A stretch of DNA of 21,152 nt from Pleionea sp041589565. Its GTDB lineage: Bacteria; Pseudomonadota; Gammaproteobacteria; Enterobacterales; Kangiellaceae. The first letter of the stretch is position 1, and the number at the start of each line of letters is the position of its first letter. Made by a program: the position numbers and the translations under genes. Positions 1 through 7,634 of this stretch are shown here, in pieces. The notes beneath the pieces are model-generated. The model worked only from the letters and a program-made list of their open reading frames with translations, made no database searches and was not told the origin of the DNA. Where the stretch lies: positions 1-21,152 of the forward strand of contig JBFHVL010000035.1 in assembly GCA_041589565.1 (NCBI GenBank), given 5' to 3'.

Positions 1-16
1 AGCAATCCTTATGCCA
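1..16 (-). promoter_or_regulatory. Sigma-54 (-24/-12) promoter motif reading out of the left edge
   Basis: Read on the minus strand the first 16 bases are TGGCATAAGGATTGCT. This fits the RpoN consensus TGGCAYR-N4-TTGCW, with the invariant GG and GC separated by exactly 10 bases. It lies downstream of cheR and points the same way. In Pseudomonas, Vibrio and Shewanella the gene after cheR is flgB, and the flgB rod/hook operon is driven by RpoN with FleR/FlrC. The inference is that this is the flgB promoter. Start site and gene both lie outside the window, so this rests on the motif and on synteny. Confidence 0.6.
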
Positions 17-219
17 CATTCATGTTTTCTTTAACTTTCAATAAGATAGATAAAAAATCAGGTTAAAACTCAAAGGAGATACAGGCCAAGCGGCAAAGCC
101 ACACCGCGAAAGCGGCAAAGAGGGAAATCAAAGCTACCGCTGCGCTTGCTCAGCAAAGAGGTTCTTAAGGAGAGGTAGTTTCAAAGAGAAGTGAAAATGC
201 AGTTCGTTTTGAAGTTTCG
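17..219. other. Non-coding region after cheR, purine-rich with recurring CAAAG
   Basis: No credible gene is seen. On the plus strand CAAAG occurs at 71, 94, 116, 129, 154 and 182. AGCGGCAAAG is repeated exactly at 89-98 and 111-120. CCGC-GAAA-GCGG at 104-115 can form a short hairpin with a GNRA-type loop. No T-run follows a strong hairpin on the minus strand, so an intrinsic terminator for cheR is not obvious. The stretch probably holds activator sites for the sigma-54 promoter at 1-16, which is inference. Confidence 0.35.
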
Positions 220-1047
220 CTAGCGCTTACGATAAACCAGCCCTGGATTACATCGCACCATCTCAAAGTCTTTAATATCGGACGGCATGGACTCAGAAGC
301 TCCTAAAAATAAATAACCACCCGGCTTCAGACAATCGGCCATCCCTTGAATGACGCTGCGCTTCAGCTCGCCGGAAAAGTAAATAAGAACATTACGGCAG
401 TAAATAAGGTCCAATTTGCCAACTGTTCGGTAAGGTAACTTCATTAAATTTAATTCAGCAAAACGCACACGATTTTTAACAAGGGGTTTAAGGCGGAACA
501 AGTTATCTTTTTCCTCGAAAAATCGTTGCTGACGGTCCGGTGACAGACCTCGCATGATTTCTAATGACTGGTACTCAGCATCTTTCGCCTGTTGTAATAC
601 CCGTCGAGAAATATCGGTGGCTAATATATCCACCTGCAATGGCAATTTACCCCCCAGTCCTTTACTTAAAGCCTCTTCAATTGCCATGCTTATGGAGTAT
701 GGCTCTTGCCCAGTAGAACAAGCCGCACACCAAATGGACGCACGATTAGAACCAGCTCTTTTTAATTCGGGTAATATATCAGTAATAAGAAAAGTAAAAG
801 GAAAAGAATCTCGAAACCAGAGAGTTTCATTGGTAGTCATTCGGTCGATCACTTCTTGCAGCAATCCCTGAAATGAAGGCGCCTCCAGCTTTTTAAGCAG
901 TTCATCAAAAGAAGCAATTTCGTTTGACTTTAGCAAGCTACTTAATCGACTGGAAACCAAATACTGTTTGTTTTCGCCAAGTAATATGCCGGTTTTTTCA
1001 TGCAATAAAGCTTGAAAACGGGCGTACTCCGCTGCAGATATAACCAT
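220..1047 (-). CDS. cheR: CheR chemotaxis protein methyltransferase
   Basis: CheR transfers methyl groups from S-adenosylmethionine to glutamates of chemoreceptors in the cytoplasm, opposing CheB to give adaptation. The 275-residue length is normal. An N-terminal helical CheR_N domain (about 1-75) leads into MTTNETLWFRD (70-80), the family's signature next to the SAM site. Then come WCAACSTGQEPYS (106-118, SAM-binding loop) and LDLIYCRNVLIYF (212-224). No C-terminal NWETF-binding or TPR extension is present, so this is the plain form. It follows cheV by 24 bases on the same strand and is probably co-transcribed. The position cheV-cheR opposite flgA matches the polar-flagellum layout of Pseudomonas and Vibrio, which suggests it serves the flagellar chemotaxis system. 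The start is ATG at 1047. Confidence 0.97.
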   Translation of the reverse strand: MVISAAEYARFQALLHEKTGILLGENKQYLVSSRLSSLLKSNEIASFDELLKKLEAPSFQGLLQEVIDRMTTNETLWFRDSFPFTFLITDILPELKRAGSNRASIWCAACSTGQEPYSISMAIEEALSKGLGGKLPLQVDILATDISRRVLQQAKDAEYQSLEIMRGLSPDRQQRFFEEKDNLFRLKPLVKNRVRFAELNLMKLPYRTVGKLDLIYCRNVLIYFSGELKRSVIQGMADCLKPGGYLFLGASESMPSDIKDFEMVRCNPGLVYRKR

Positions 1048-1071
1048 TAACCGAATGGCTCCCTAGCTCAT

Positions 1072-2004
1072 TTAATGTTGTTGGTCGGTATCAAGTCGTT
1101 TTTGCACTGAACCAGCTAGCTCGTCAGGGTTAAACTTGGGAATAAAGTCATTTGCACCTACCTTCTCAACCATAGCTTTATTGAATACTCCGCTTAAAGA
1201 CGTATGGAGCAAAACGTATAATTGTTTGAGCTGATCGTGCCCGCGAATTTCGGCAGTCAAAGTGTACCCATCCATTTCCGGCATTTCTATATCGGAAATA
1301 AGCAATAACACTTCGTCATTAACTCGCTTCCCGTCTTCTACCAAATCAAGCAAAAAGTCGAGCGCTTCACGCCCGTCCTTTTTAGTAACAACATTCATGC
1401 CTAATTGTTCGATGGTACGCTTTATCTGGTTTCGTGCTACGGCGGAATCATCGGCAACCAGCACAATTTTGTCTTCGGGCTCTTTACCGGCTGTTCGCTG
1501 TAACACTTCCTGACTAACAATTTCACTTGCCGGTGTAATTTCAGCCAGAATTTTCTCGACATCAATAATTTCCACCAACTGCTTCTCAATTTCGGTCACA
1601 GCCGTGAGGTAATGATTGCGACCACTTCCTTTAGGTGGTGGATGAATAGCCCCCCAGTTCATATTAACGATGCGTTCTACCGATTTCACCAAAAAACCCT
1701 GAACCGCACGGTTGTACTCTGCAATAATGACAAAACAATTATGGATATCCTCTAGCGGAGGCCCACCAATGGCAAGGCTTAAATCCATTACGGATATGGT
1801 TTGCCCTCGGATATGAGCAACCCCTCGGATAACCCTGTGCCGCTGTGGCAGCTCAGTAAGCTCTGGACACTGAAGAACTTCTCGAACTTTAAATACGTTA
1901 ATTCCGTATACCTGTCGCCCTCTTAACTTAAATAGCAACAATTCAAGGCGGTTTTGCCCAACCATTTGTGTTCGTTGATTGACACTATCCAAAATACTCG
2001 ACAT
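1072..2004 (-). CDS. cheV: CheV chemotaxis coupling protein (CheW domain + receiver)
   Basis: CheV couples chemoreceptors to CheA and is thought to tune signalling through phosphorylation of its own receiver domain. Residues about 15-160 form a CheW-like domain, with the typical VYGINVFKVREV and IRGVAHIRGQTISVMDLS segments. Residues about 178-305 form a receiver: the acidic pair D185/D186 in VLVADDSAVARN, phosphoacceptor D238 in SDIEMPEMDGY, T268/S269 in LLHTSLSG, and K290 in FIPKF. All key receiver residues are intact, so it should be phosphorylatable. Start ATG 2004 is preceded by a good ribosome site (GGAGAATTTC-ATG). It is divergent from flgA and 24 bases upstream of cheR. A weak FliA-like promoter candidate lies at 2027-2053. 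Confidence 0.96.
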   Translation of the reverse strand: MSSILDSVNQRTQMVGQNRLELLLFKLRGRQVYGINVFKVREVLQCPELTELPQRHRVIRGVAHIRGQTISVMDLSLAIGGPPLEDIHNCFVIIAEYNRAVQGFLVKSVERIVNMNWGAIHPPPKGSGRNHYLTAVTEIEKQLVEIIDVEKILAEITPASEIVSQEVLQRTAGKEPEDKIVLVADDSAVARNQIKRTIEQLGMNVVTKKDGREALDFLLDLVEDGKRVNDEVLLLISDIEMPEMDGYTLTAEIRGHDQLKQLYVLLHTSLSGVFNKAMVEKVGANDFIPKFNPDELAGSVQKRLDTDQQH

Positions 2005-2026
2005 GAAATTCTCCAGCTTTTGCCCG

Positions 2027-2053
2027 TCGCAGGCATGATACTTGCTCTGTTTA
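2027..2053 (-). promoter_or_regulatory. Candidate FliA (sigma-28) promoter for cheV-cheR
   Basis: On the minus strand TAAA (2053-2050), exactly 15 bases, then GCCTGCGA (2034-2027) resembles the flagellar sigma-28 pattern TAAA-N15-GCCGATAA. The -35 and the GCC of the -10 match, but the rest of the -10 is poor. The implied start is about 16 bases before the cheV ATG. Late chemotaxis genes are often FliA-dependent, so it is plausible but weak. Confidence 0.27.
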
Positions 2054-2074
2054 CCTACATAACCAAAACAAAGC

Positions 2075-2091
2075 GCCCGAGTCTATCGGGC
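2075..2091. repeat. Short perfect inverted repeat between cheV and flgA
   Basis: GCCCGA (2075-2080), five bases, TCGGGC (2086-2091) form a 6-bp perfect stem between the divergent cheV and flgA genes. No T-run follows on either strand, so it is unlikely to be a terminator. An operator or an untranslated-region hairpin is possible. Confidence 0.35.
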
Positions 2092-2175
2092 AGATATGTT
2101 AAAGCATAGCCCAATTTCAAGGCTTTGCAGCATTCAAATCGCTTAATTTCAATGTTAAGTGAGTGAGCCAAATAC

Positions 2176-2871
2176 ATGATTAATGGTTACTTTTTAAAAA
2201 AACTGATGGTTTTCGTTGCGATTCTGGGTTGCGGGTCTATTCATGCCCAAATTCAGGACCTCGAATCCATTGCCGCTACGGCAAAAACTTTCCTTAATCG
2301 GCAACTAGAAAGTGAACGCGGCGAAGTCGATATTAGACTGGGAACGCTCGACCCAAGGCTAAGGCTACCAGCTTGCAGCCAGCCATTGAGTGGATTTTTA
2401 CCTAAAGGCACCGAACTGAAAGGCAATGCAATTGTTGGTGTTCGCTGCGTGGGAGAGAAAAGCTGGCATATCTATGTTCCTGTAGAACTTTCGATAAAAC
2501 AAAGAGTTATAGTGTTTAAAAATCATTTAGCTAAAGGAACTGAGGTTTCGGTCGATGATCTTGAATATAAGATGGTGGACGTCGCTGATCTAAGATTTAC
2601 CCCCATCACCGATACCAAGCGTATAGCAGGTTCGGTGCTAAAACGAAGAGTTAACGCAGGTGAAATGGTTAATCCCAGATACACCTGTATGGTTTGCAAA
2701 GGCGAGAAACTATTTTTGATAGCTCAAAATGCTCATTTATCTGTATCTATGGAAGCTACTGCACTCGAAGATGGACACTATGGCGATAGTGTACGAGTGA
2801 AAAATAGCGCTTCTCGACGAATTATTGACGGAACAGTTGTTGCTAAGAACAAGGTAGTGGTTGATATATGA
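2176..2871 (+). CDS. flgA: FlgA flagellar basal body P-ring assembly chaperone
   Basis: FlgA is a periplasmic chaperone needed to polymerise FlgI into the P-ring of the flagellar basal body. The 231-residue protein has a Sec signal peptide: basic N-terminus with KK, hydrophobic core LMVFVAILGCGS, and probable cleavage after IHA near residue 24. The body carries RLPACSQPLSGFLPKG, followed by the SAF domain typical of FlgA (about 105-230), with the family's RIAGSVLKRRVNAGEMV stretch. The C-terminal 'NSASRRIIDGTVVAKNKVVV' type ending is also standard. It is divergent from cheV and upstream of flgM and flgN, as in many polar-flagellated gammaproteobacteria. Confidence 0.94.
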   Translation: MINGYFLKKLMVFVAILGCGSIHAQIQDLESIAATAKTFLNRQLESERGEVDIRLGTLDPRLRLPACSQPLSGFLPKGTELKGNAIVGVRCVGEKSWHIYVPVELSIKQRVIVFKNHLAKGTEVSVDDLEYKMVDVADLRFTPITDTKRIAGSVLKRRVNAGEMVNPRYTCMVCKGEKLFLIAQNAHLSVSMEATALEDGHYGDSVRVKNSASRRIIDGTVVAKNKVVVDI

Positions 2872-2959
2872 ATCTGAACTCCTTGAATCAATATACCGAC
2901 CTGGCTACTTATAAAAAACAGACGCGTATCGGAAGCAATCCGAGGTCAGAGATAAAACT

Positions 2960-3271
2960 ATGGCAATAGATATTAGAAATATCAGCTCAGACAAAATAAC
3001 AACGGGTCGAGCCGACAGCAAACGAGTCAGCAGTAAAAAATCGACTGCCAGCTCCGATGCAAGCGAGGCGCCTGATGATTCGGTAGAACTCACCGGTAAG
3101 GCTGCGCAAATTCAAAGCTTAATTCAGCAAATGATGGCTGCACCTGCCGTAGATCGAAGCCGCGTTGATCCCGTTAAAGAAAAAATAGAAGAAGGCCGCT
3201 ATGAAATTGAAAATGAGCGTGTCGCTGCAAAAATGCTCGACTTTGAAGTCGGCTATAGTAGAGTGAGGTAA
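2960..3271 (+). CDS. flgM: FlgM anti-sigma-28 factor
   Basis: FlgM binds and inhibits FliA (sigma-28) until the hook is complete and FlgM is exported, timing late flagellar gene expression. At 103 residues it has the expected size. The N-terminal half is Ser/Lys/Asp-rich and probably disordered. The conserved FliA-binding region is at the C-terminus: DRSRVDPVKEKIEEGRYEIE followed by RVAAKMLDFE (about 65-98). It lies 88 bases after flgA and 6 bases before flgN. The flgN ribosome site (GAGG) is inside the end of flgM, suggesting coupled translation. No convincing FliA promoter was found immediately upstream. Confidence 0.93.
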   Translation: MAIDIRNISSDKITTGRADSKRVSSKKSTASSDASEAPDDSVELTGKAAQIQSLIQQMMAAPAVDRSRVDPVKEKIEEGRYEIENERVAAKMLDFEVGYSRVR

Positions 3272-3277
3272 GCCATC

Positions 3278-3757
3278 ATGGAATCGAACATCCAGGAATT
3301 TTTAGGTACGGCAATCACGCATGAAGTAAGTTTATGTCACGAGCTGTATGAGCTGTTAGCCGAAGAGCAAAAACAGCTTGAAACTCAAAACATCGATCGA
3401 ATCAACCAACTGCTAAAAGAAAAGTCTTCTGTACTGACTCAACTTGAACAGTCGGCGGAACGACGATTATCTGTTTTTGGTATAAAAGTAATTCACAACC
3501 ATCACCCTCAGTTATTTGAGCAACAGATTCAGTCCAATGCGCAATTAATGCCGCAATGGCAAAAACTCAAAGATGCCATGACACGTTGCAAAACCCAAAA
3601 CGAAATTAATGGCCGAATTATCGAGCTGTCGCAAAAAAGTATTGACCGCACCATCAATCTATTTAAGCAATCACTTCGACCACAAAACTTGACGACCTAT
3701 TCTGCCAAAGGCTTGGCACAACAAACACCCTTGCATATTCGAAGTGCCAAGGCTTGA
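3278..3757 (+). CDS. flgN: FlgN flagellar export chaperone for FlgK/FlgL
   Basis: FlgN is a cytosolic chaperone that delivers the hook-filament junction proteins FlgK and FlgL to the flagellar export gate. The 159-residue product is almost entirely predicted alpha-helix with heptad-like spacing of Leu, as in FlgN: LYELLAEEQKQLETQNIDRI and NQLLKEKSSVLTQLEQSAERR are characteristic N-terminal segments. The C-terminus is polar and probably flexible, as expected for the partner-binding end. It is placed directly after flgM (6-base gap, GAGGTAA ribosome site), which is the standard flgMN pair. Sequence conservation in this family is low, so the call rests on the helical pattern plus position. Confidence 0.9.
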   Translation: MESNIQEFLGTAITHEVSLCHELYELLAEEQKQLETQNIDRINQLLKEKSSVLTQLEQSAERRLSVFGIKVIHNHHPQLFEQQIQSNAQLMPQWQKLKDAMTRCKTQNEINGRIIELSQKSIDRTINLFKQSLRPQNLTTYSAKGLAQQTPLHIRSAKA

Positions 3758-3777
3758 GAAATCGTAACCAAGGCTAA

Positions 3778-4304
3778 AAGTGGATTTTGGCCTTTGCGTT
3801 AATCTTTGTTATTCTAAAGACAGAGCATTTGAACTTCATATCTACACTTAATCAATTTATGGGAGTTATAGTTGCTTTGTTATTTGTCATCTTTTTCAAA
3901 GCAAACTTATAATTCCTAGTATAAAAAGCGTCGACATCGATAATTTCAAGTCAGTGAATGATACCTATAGCCACGACGTTGGTGACGATGTCTTAAAGAA
4001 AGTCGCCAAAACCATATCGCAAGAGTTGCGTATGGGTGACGCCCTGGGACGTTGGGGCGGAGAAGAATTTTTACTGGTGTTGCCGCAAAATAATCAAGCA
4101 AACATGCCAAAAATATTTGAGCGTATACAAGAAAGTCTGCGGCAAACCAACAAAGAACTGAATATTGAACAAGAAATTACCATTAGCATGGGTAGTTCAA
4201 CACTTACCGACAATGATGATTCGCTCGAAAGCCCCCTTAAACGAGCCGATGAAGCACTTTATCGAGCGAAAAATAATGGTCACAATCGGTTGGAGATAGG
4301 GTGA
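3778..4304 (+). pseudogene. Decayed membrane-bound diguanylate cyclase (truncated GGDEF)
   Basis: The 3' part encodes the last two-thirds of a GGDEF domain. It starts at VDIDNFKSVNDTYSHDVGDDVL (from 3930) and has an intact GRWGGEEF active site with an RMGD I-site five residues before it. The usual start of the domain (DPLTGLxNRR) is absent. The first possible start is GTG 3954, inside the domain and without a ribosome site. Upstream, in another frame (3778-3909), an open stretch encodes two hydrophobic segments (about residues 2-13, ILAFALIFVI, and 29-40, GVIVALLFVIFF), like the N-terminus of a membrane sensor. That stretch is bounded by TAA at 3775 and TAA at 3910. The simplest reading is a membrane diguanylate cyclase that lost its middle and frame. 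A translated fragment could not complete the GGDEF fold. Confidence 0.8.
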
Positions 4305-4316
4305 TAGCCCCTATCT
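4294..4316. terminator. Hairpin between convergent GGDEF remnant and leuB
   Basis: AGATAGGG (4294-4301) and CCCTATCT (4309-4316) form a perfect 8-bp stem with a 7-base loop. It spans the 6-base gap between the end of the GGDEF remnant and the leuB stop codon. No T-run follows on either strand, so it is not a classical intrinsic terminator. Its position between converging genes suggests a role in stopping or stabilising both transcripts. Confidence 0.4.
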
Positions 4317-5396
4317 TCGAAGGATTTGTTTCAGCTGCTCAACAACCGCCTGCCCCATCTCTTCACAACCCACCGATTGATCGCCGTGCGAAATATCCGC
4401 GGTTCGTAAACCGGAATCCAATACATGACCTACGGCCTGCTCAACCAACTCGGCTAATCTAGGCTGCTGCAAACTGTAACGTAGCATCATGGCGACCGAT
4501 AAAATGGTCGCTAATGGATTTGCCAAATTTTTTCCGGCAATGTCGGGCGCCGAACCATGCACTGGCTCATACATTCCTTTACCATTAGCGTCTAAACTTG
4601 CCGATGGCAGCATACCAATCGATCCCGTCAACATCGCGGCGATATCCGATAAAATGTCACCAAACATATTTCCGGTAACGATCACATCAAATTGCTTCGG
4701 TTGACGCACCAACTGCATCGCTGCGTTATCGACATACATGTGCGAAAGTTCGACATCCGGATATTCGTTACCCACCTCACTTACAACATCACGCCACAGT
4801 TCGGTAACTTCCAGTACATTGGCTTTATCGACCGAGCATAAACGACCTCCGCGCCGTTGCGCTGCTTTAAAAGCAACATGCGCTATACGTCTAATTTCAG
4901 TTTCAGAATAAATATAGGTATTGCGCCCTACTCGCTCACCATTTTCTTCCGCAATCCCACGCGGTTGACCAAAATAAATTCCGCCAGTTAACTCCCGAAT
5001 GATTAGCAAGTCCAGATTTTCTACCAGCTCTGTTTTTAAACTGGAGGCGGCCGCAAGTTGCGGATACAAAATTGCCGGTCTTAAATTGGCAAACAGTTCA
5101 AGTTGCGAACGCAATCCCAACAAAGCTTTTTCAGGGCGAACAGAAATATCTAGCGGTTCCCATTTAGGCCCACCTACCGCACCTAATAAAATCGCATCGG
5201 CCTGTTTCGCTTTTGTTAACGTTTCATGGGGCAAAGGATTGCCAGTTGCCTCGTAGGCCCTACCGCCCACCAATGCTGAGTCAATGGTTGCGTCAAGTAA
5301 ATTGGCTTCAATAAAGGTGTTTAAAACCTTCTCGGCCTGCGCGACGATTTCCGTGCCAATACCATCACCGGGCAGTAATAAAATCTGTTGTGACAT
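4311..5396 (-). CDS. leuB: 3-isopropylmalate dehydrogenase
   Basis: LeuB oxidatively decarboxylates 3-isopropylmalate to 2-oxoisocaproate with NAD+, the third leucine-specific step, in the cytoplasm. The 361 residues are full length. Visible signatures are the N-terminal LLLPGDGIGTEI, RELTGGIYFGQPRG (134-147, with Y141), K191 in SVDKANVLE, the Mg-binding aspartates D223 (YVDN), D247 and D251 in NMFGDILSDIAAMLTGS, and EPVHGSAPDIAGK near the C-terminus. Start ATG 5396 has a good ribosome site (GAGAGG). It is last in leuC-leuD-leuB, 21 bases after leuD, and converges on the GGDEF remnant. Confidence 0.98.
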   Translation of the reverse strand: MSQQILLLPGDGIGTEIVAQAEKVLNTFIEANLLDATIDSALVGGRAYEATGNPLPHETLTKAKQADAILLGAVGGPKWEPLDISVRPEKALLGLRSQLELFANLRPAILYPQLAAASSLKTELVENLDLLIIRELTGGIYFGQPRGIAEENGERVGRNTYIYSETEIRRIAHVAFKAAQRRGGRLCSVDKANVLEVTELWRDVVSEVGNEYPDVELSHMYVDNAAMQLVRQPKQFDVIVTGNMFGDILSDIAAMLTGSIGMLPSASLDANGKGMYEPVHGSAPDIAGKNLANPLATILSVAMMLRYSLQQPRLAELVEQAVGHVLDSGLRTADISHGDQSVGCEEMGQAVVEQLKQILRR

Positions 5397-5417
5397 AACA
5401 ATACCTCTCGACTCAAT

Positions 5418-6059
5418 TTAGCCGTGCTGAAATAACCAGGGGAACTGTTGGCGATACGCATATTCAAACGACTCGATTTCGGTTTTAAACTGTAGTGTTT
5501 CACCAATATCATCAAGTCCTAGCAACAGACTTTGTTTACGCCCTGCATCTACGTCAAATGTAAATTGGTCTCCGTCACTTAAGCTGAGCTTTTGCGACTC
5601 CAGATCAACTGAAAGTTTTAGCGTTGTTTTTTTAGCTAAGTTAAATAACTCATCTACTTCTGTTTCAGTCAGCACAATCGGCAAGATGCCGTTTTTAAAA
5701 CAATTGTTATAAAAAATATCGGCAAAGCTTGGTGCTATTATCACCCGAATACCAAAATCTGCTAGGGCCCAAGGCGCGTGCTCTCGGCTCGAGCCGCAAC
5801 CAAAGTTGTGTCGTGCTAACAAGACTTTTGCGTCAACAAAATCCGGTTGGTTTAGCACAAAATCTGAATTCTTTGGACGCTGACGACAATCCATTCCCGG
5901 TTCACCTTTATCCAGATAACGCCATTCATCAAACAGGTAAGGTCCAAAACCGCTGCGTTGAATCGACTTTAAAAACTGCTTGGGAATAATGGCATCCGTG
6001 TCGACATTGGCGCGATCTAACGGTGCAACAACCGACACAAAAGATTCAAACTTTTTCAT
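5418..6059 (-). CDS. leuD: 3-isopropylmalate dehydratase small subunit
   Basis: LeuD pairs with LeuC to form isopropylmalate isomerase, which converts 2- to 3-isopropylmalate by dehydration and rehydration. The 213-residue length is usual for proteobacterial LeuD. The swivelling-domain signature LARHNFGCGSSREHAPWAL lies at about 81-99. The N-terminal LDRANVDTDAIIPKQFLK and the SFADIFYNNCFKNGILPI segment are also typical. Its ATG overlaps the last base of the leuC stop (TGATG), so the two subunits are translationally coupled, as fits a 1:1 complex. leuB follows after 21 bases. Confidence 0.97.
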   Translation of the reverse strand: MKKFESFVSVVAPLDRANVDTDAIIPKQFLKSIQRSGFGPYLFDEWRYLDKGEPGMDCRQRPKNSDFVLNQPDFVDAKVLLARHNFGCGSSREHAPWALADFGIRVIIAPSFADIFYNNCFKNGILPIVLTETEVDELFNLAKKTTLKLSVDLESQKLSLSDGDQFTFDVDAGRKQSLLLGLDDIGETLQFKTEIESFEYAYRQQFPWLFQHG

Positions 6060-7495
6060 CAGGCCACCTCCTCAACCGCTTTTTCGTTGGTTAACTCTCG
6101 AACGTCGACCAAGTATCCATTTAATGCAACGGCTGCGGCCATTTGTGGACTCATCAAATGAGTGCGACCGCCGTTACCCTGGCGTCCTTCAAAGTTACGA
6201 TTTGACGTTGAAGCGCAGCGTTCACCGGGAGACAGTCGGTCGGCGTTCATCGCCAGACACATGGAGCAGCCAGGCTCGCGCCACTCAAATCCAGCAGCTT
6301 TAAAGATTCTGTGCAACCCTTCGGTTTCAGCCTGCCGCTTTACCAAGCCAGAGCCAGGAACAACCATTGCAAGTTGGATCGAAGAGGCGACCCGTTTGCC
6401 TTTAACAACTGCTGCTGCAGCTCTGAGATCTTCAATGCGAGAATTGGTACAAGAACCAATAAACACTTTATCAAAAGCGATCTGCTCCCAGGGTTGATTC
6501 GGTGACAACCCCATATACTCAAGCGCGCGCTCCATACCACTTCGGCGAGTCGCATCCTTTTCCTGTGCCGGATCAGGTATAGCTTCATCAACCGACACTA
6601 CCATTTCGGGCGACGTGCCCCAGCTAACTTGCGGTTTTAGATCTCTAGCATCCAAGATTACCTCTTTATCAAAAGTCGCATCAGGATCGGAAAACAAAGT
6701 CTTCCAATAACTTTCCGCACTTTGCCAATGCGCCTCACGCGGAGCAAATGGACGCCCTTTAACGTATTCAATAGTTTTATCATCAACCGCAATTAAGCCT
6801 ACGCGCGCGCCGGCTTCAATTGCCATATTGCAAACAGTCATTCGCCCTTCCATCGACAGCGATTCAATCGCTTCACCAGCAAACTCTATGGCATAGCCAG
6901 TACCTCCGGCGGTTCCAATTTCTCTGATCACCGCGAGCACTAAGTCTTTCGCGGTAACCCCACTCGCAAGTTCTCCCTCAATAACAATACGCATATTTTT
7001 TGACTTCTTTTGGCGCAGCGTTTGAGTTGCCAACACATGCTCTACTTCGGAAGTTCCGATTCCAAAGGCCAGTGCGCCAAAGGCGCCATGAGTTGCCGTA
7101 TGAGAGTCACCGCAAACAATAGTCATCCCTGGCAAAGTTGCTCCCTGCTCCGGACCAATCACATGCACTATACCTTGTCGTTCATCGTTCATATCAAACT
7201 GCGTGATACCGAAAGCCTTACAATTAGCATCCAGTGTTTCTACTTGTATGCGTGAAGTTTCATCGGCAATGCCAGATGCTCGGTTTTCAGTCGGTACATT
7301 ATGATCGGGTACAGCGAGATTGGCCGCGATGCGATGCGGCTGCCGACCTGCAAGCCGTAATCCTTCAAATGCCTGAGGAGAGGTAACTTCATGTAGTAGC
7401 TGGCGGTCGATATAAATCAGGCCACTGCCATCGTCAAACTCGCTGATTAGATGTTGCTGCCATAATTTATCGTAAAGGGTTTGCGGCTGTCTCAC
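6059..7495 (-). CDS. leuC: 3-isopropylmalate dehydratase large subunit
   Basis: LeuC is the aconitase-fold [4Fe-4S] subunit of isopropylmalate isomerase. The 478 residues are full length. The three cluster ligands are present: C349 in FIGSCTNSR, and C410 and C413 in GCSMCLAMN. The substrate-site stretch GMTIVCGDSHTATHGAFGALAFGIGTSE (about 123-150) is also clear. The start ATG 7495 is preceded by AGGAG at good spacing. It is the first gene of the leuCDB operon and divergent from a LysR regulator 139 bases away. leuA is not in the window, so the first committed step is encoded elsewhere. Confidence 0.98.
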   Translation of the reverse strand: MRQPQTLYDKLWQQHLISEFDDGSGLIYIDRQLLHEVTSPQAFEGLRLAGRQPHRIAANLAVPDHNVPTENRASGIADETSRIQVETLDANCKAFGITQFDMNDERQGIVHVIGPEQGATLPGMTIVCGDSHTATHGAFGALAFGIGTSEVEHVLATQTLRQKKSKNMRIVIEGELASGVTAKDLVLAVIREIGTAGGTGYAIEFAGEAIESLSMEGRMTVCNMAIEAGARVGLIAVDDKTIEYVKGRPFAPREAHWQSAESYWKTLFSDPDATFDKEVILDARDLKPQVSWGTSPEMVVSVDEAIPDPAQEKDATRRSGMERALEYMGLSPNQPWEQIAFDKVFIGSCTNSRIEDLRAAAAVVKGKRVASSIQLAMVVPGSGLVKRQAETEGLHRIFKAAGFEWREPGCSMCLAMNADRLSPGERCASTSNRNFEGRQGNGGRTHLMSPQMAAAVALNGYLVDVRELTNEKAVEEVA

Positions 7496-7634
7496 CTGAC
7501 TCTCCTGTGTATTTGCTTATGATTCGACTCTAACCATCAGAAACAAATAACTCCAATTCATATTTTTTATATATATCATTCCAATATGTTATTCTAAGTG
7601 TAATTTCAGATTGTTCACTCATAGGAGTACCCAC
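7496..7634. promoter_or_regulatory. Divergent leuC / lysR control region
   Basis: These 139 bases separate leuC from the likely lysR start and must hold both promoters. The centre (7556-7610) is very AT-rich. AATAAC (7546-7551) and GTTATT (7588-7593) form widely spaced inverted arms around it. LysR-type regulators usually bind such AT-rich T-N11-A sites between themselves and their target. The exact operator cannot be fixed by eye, and no leucine leader peptide is evident. Confidence 0.4.

Noticed and set aside
2912..2938. TAAA-N15-GGAAGCAA upstream of flgM as a FliA promoter
   Set aside because: Only three of eight bases of the -10 match GCCGATAA and the GCC core is missing.
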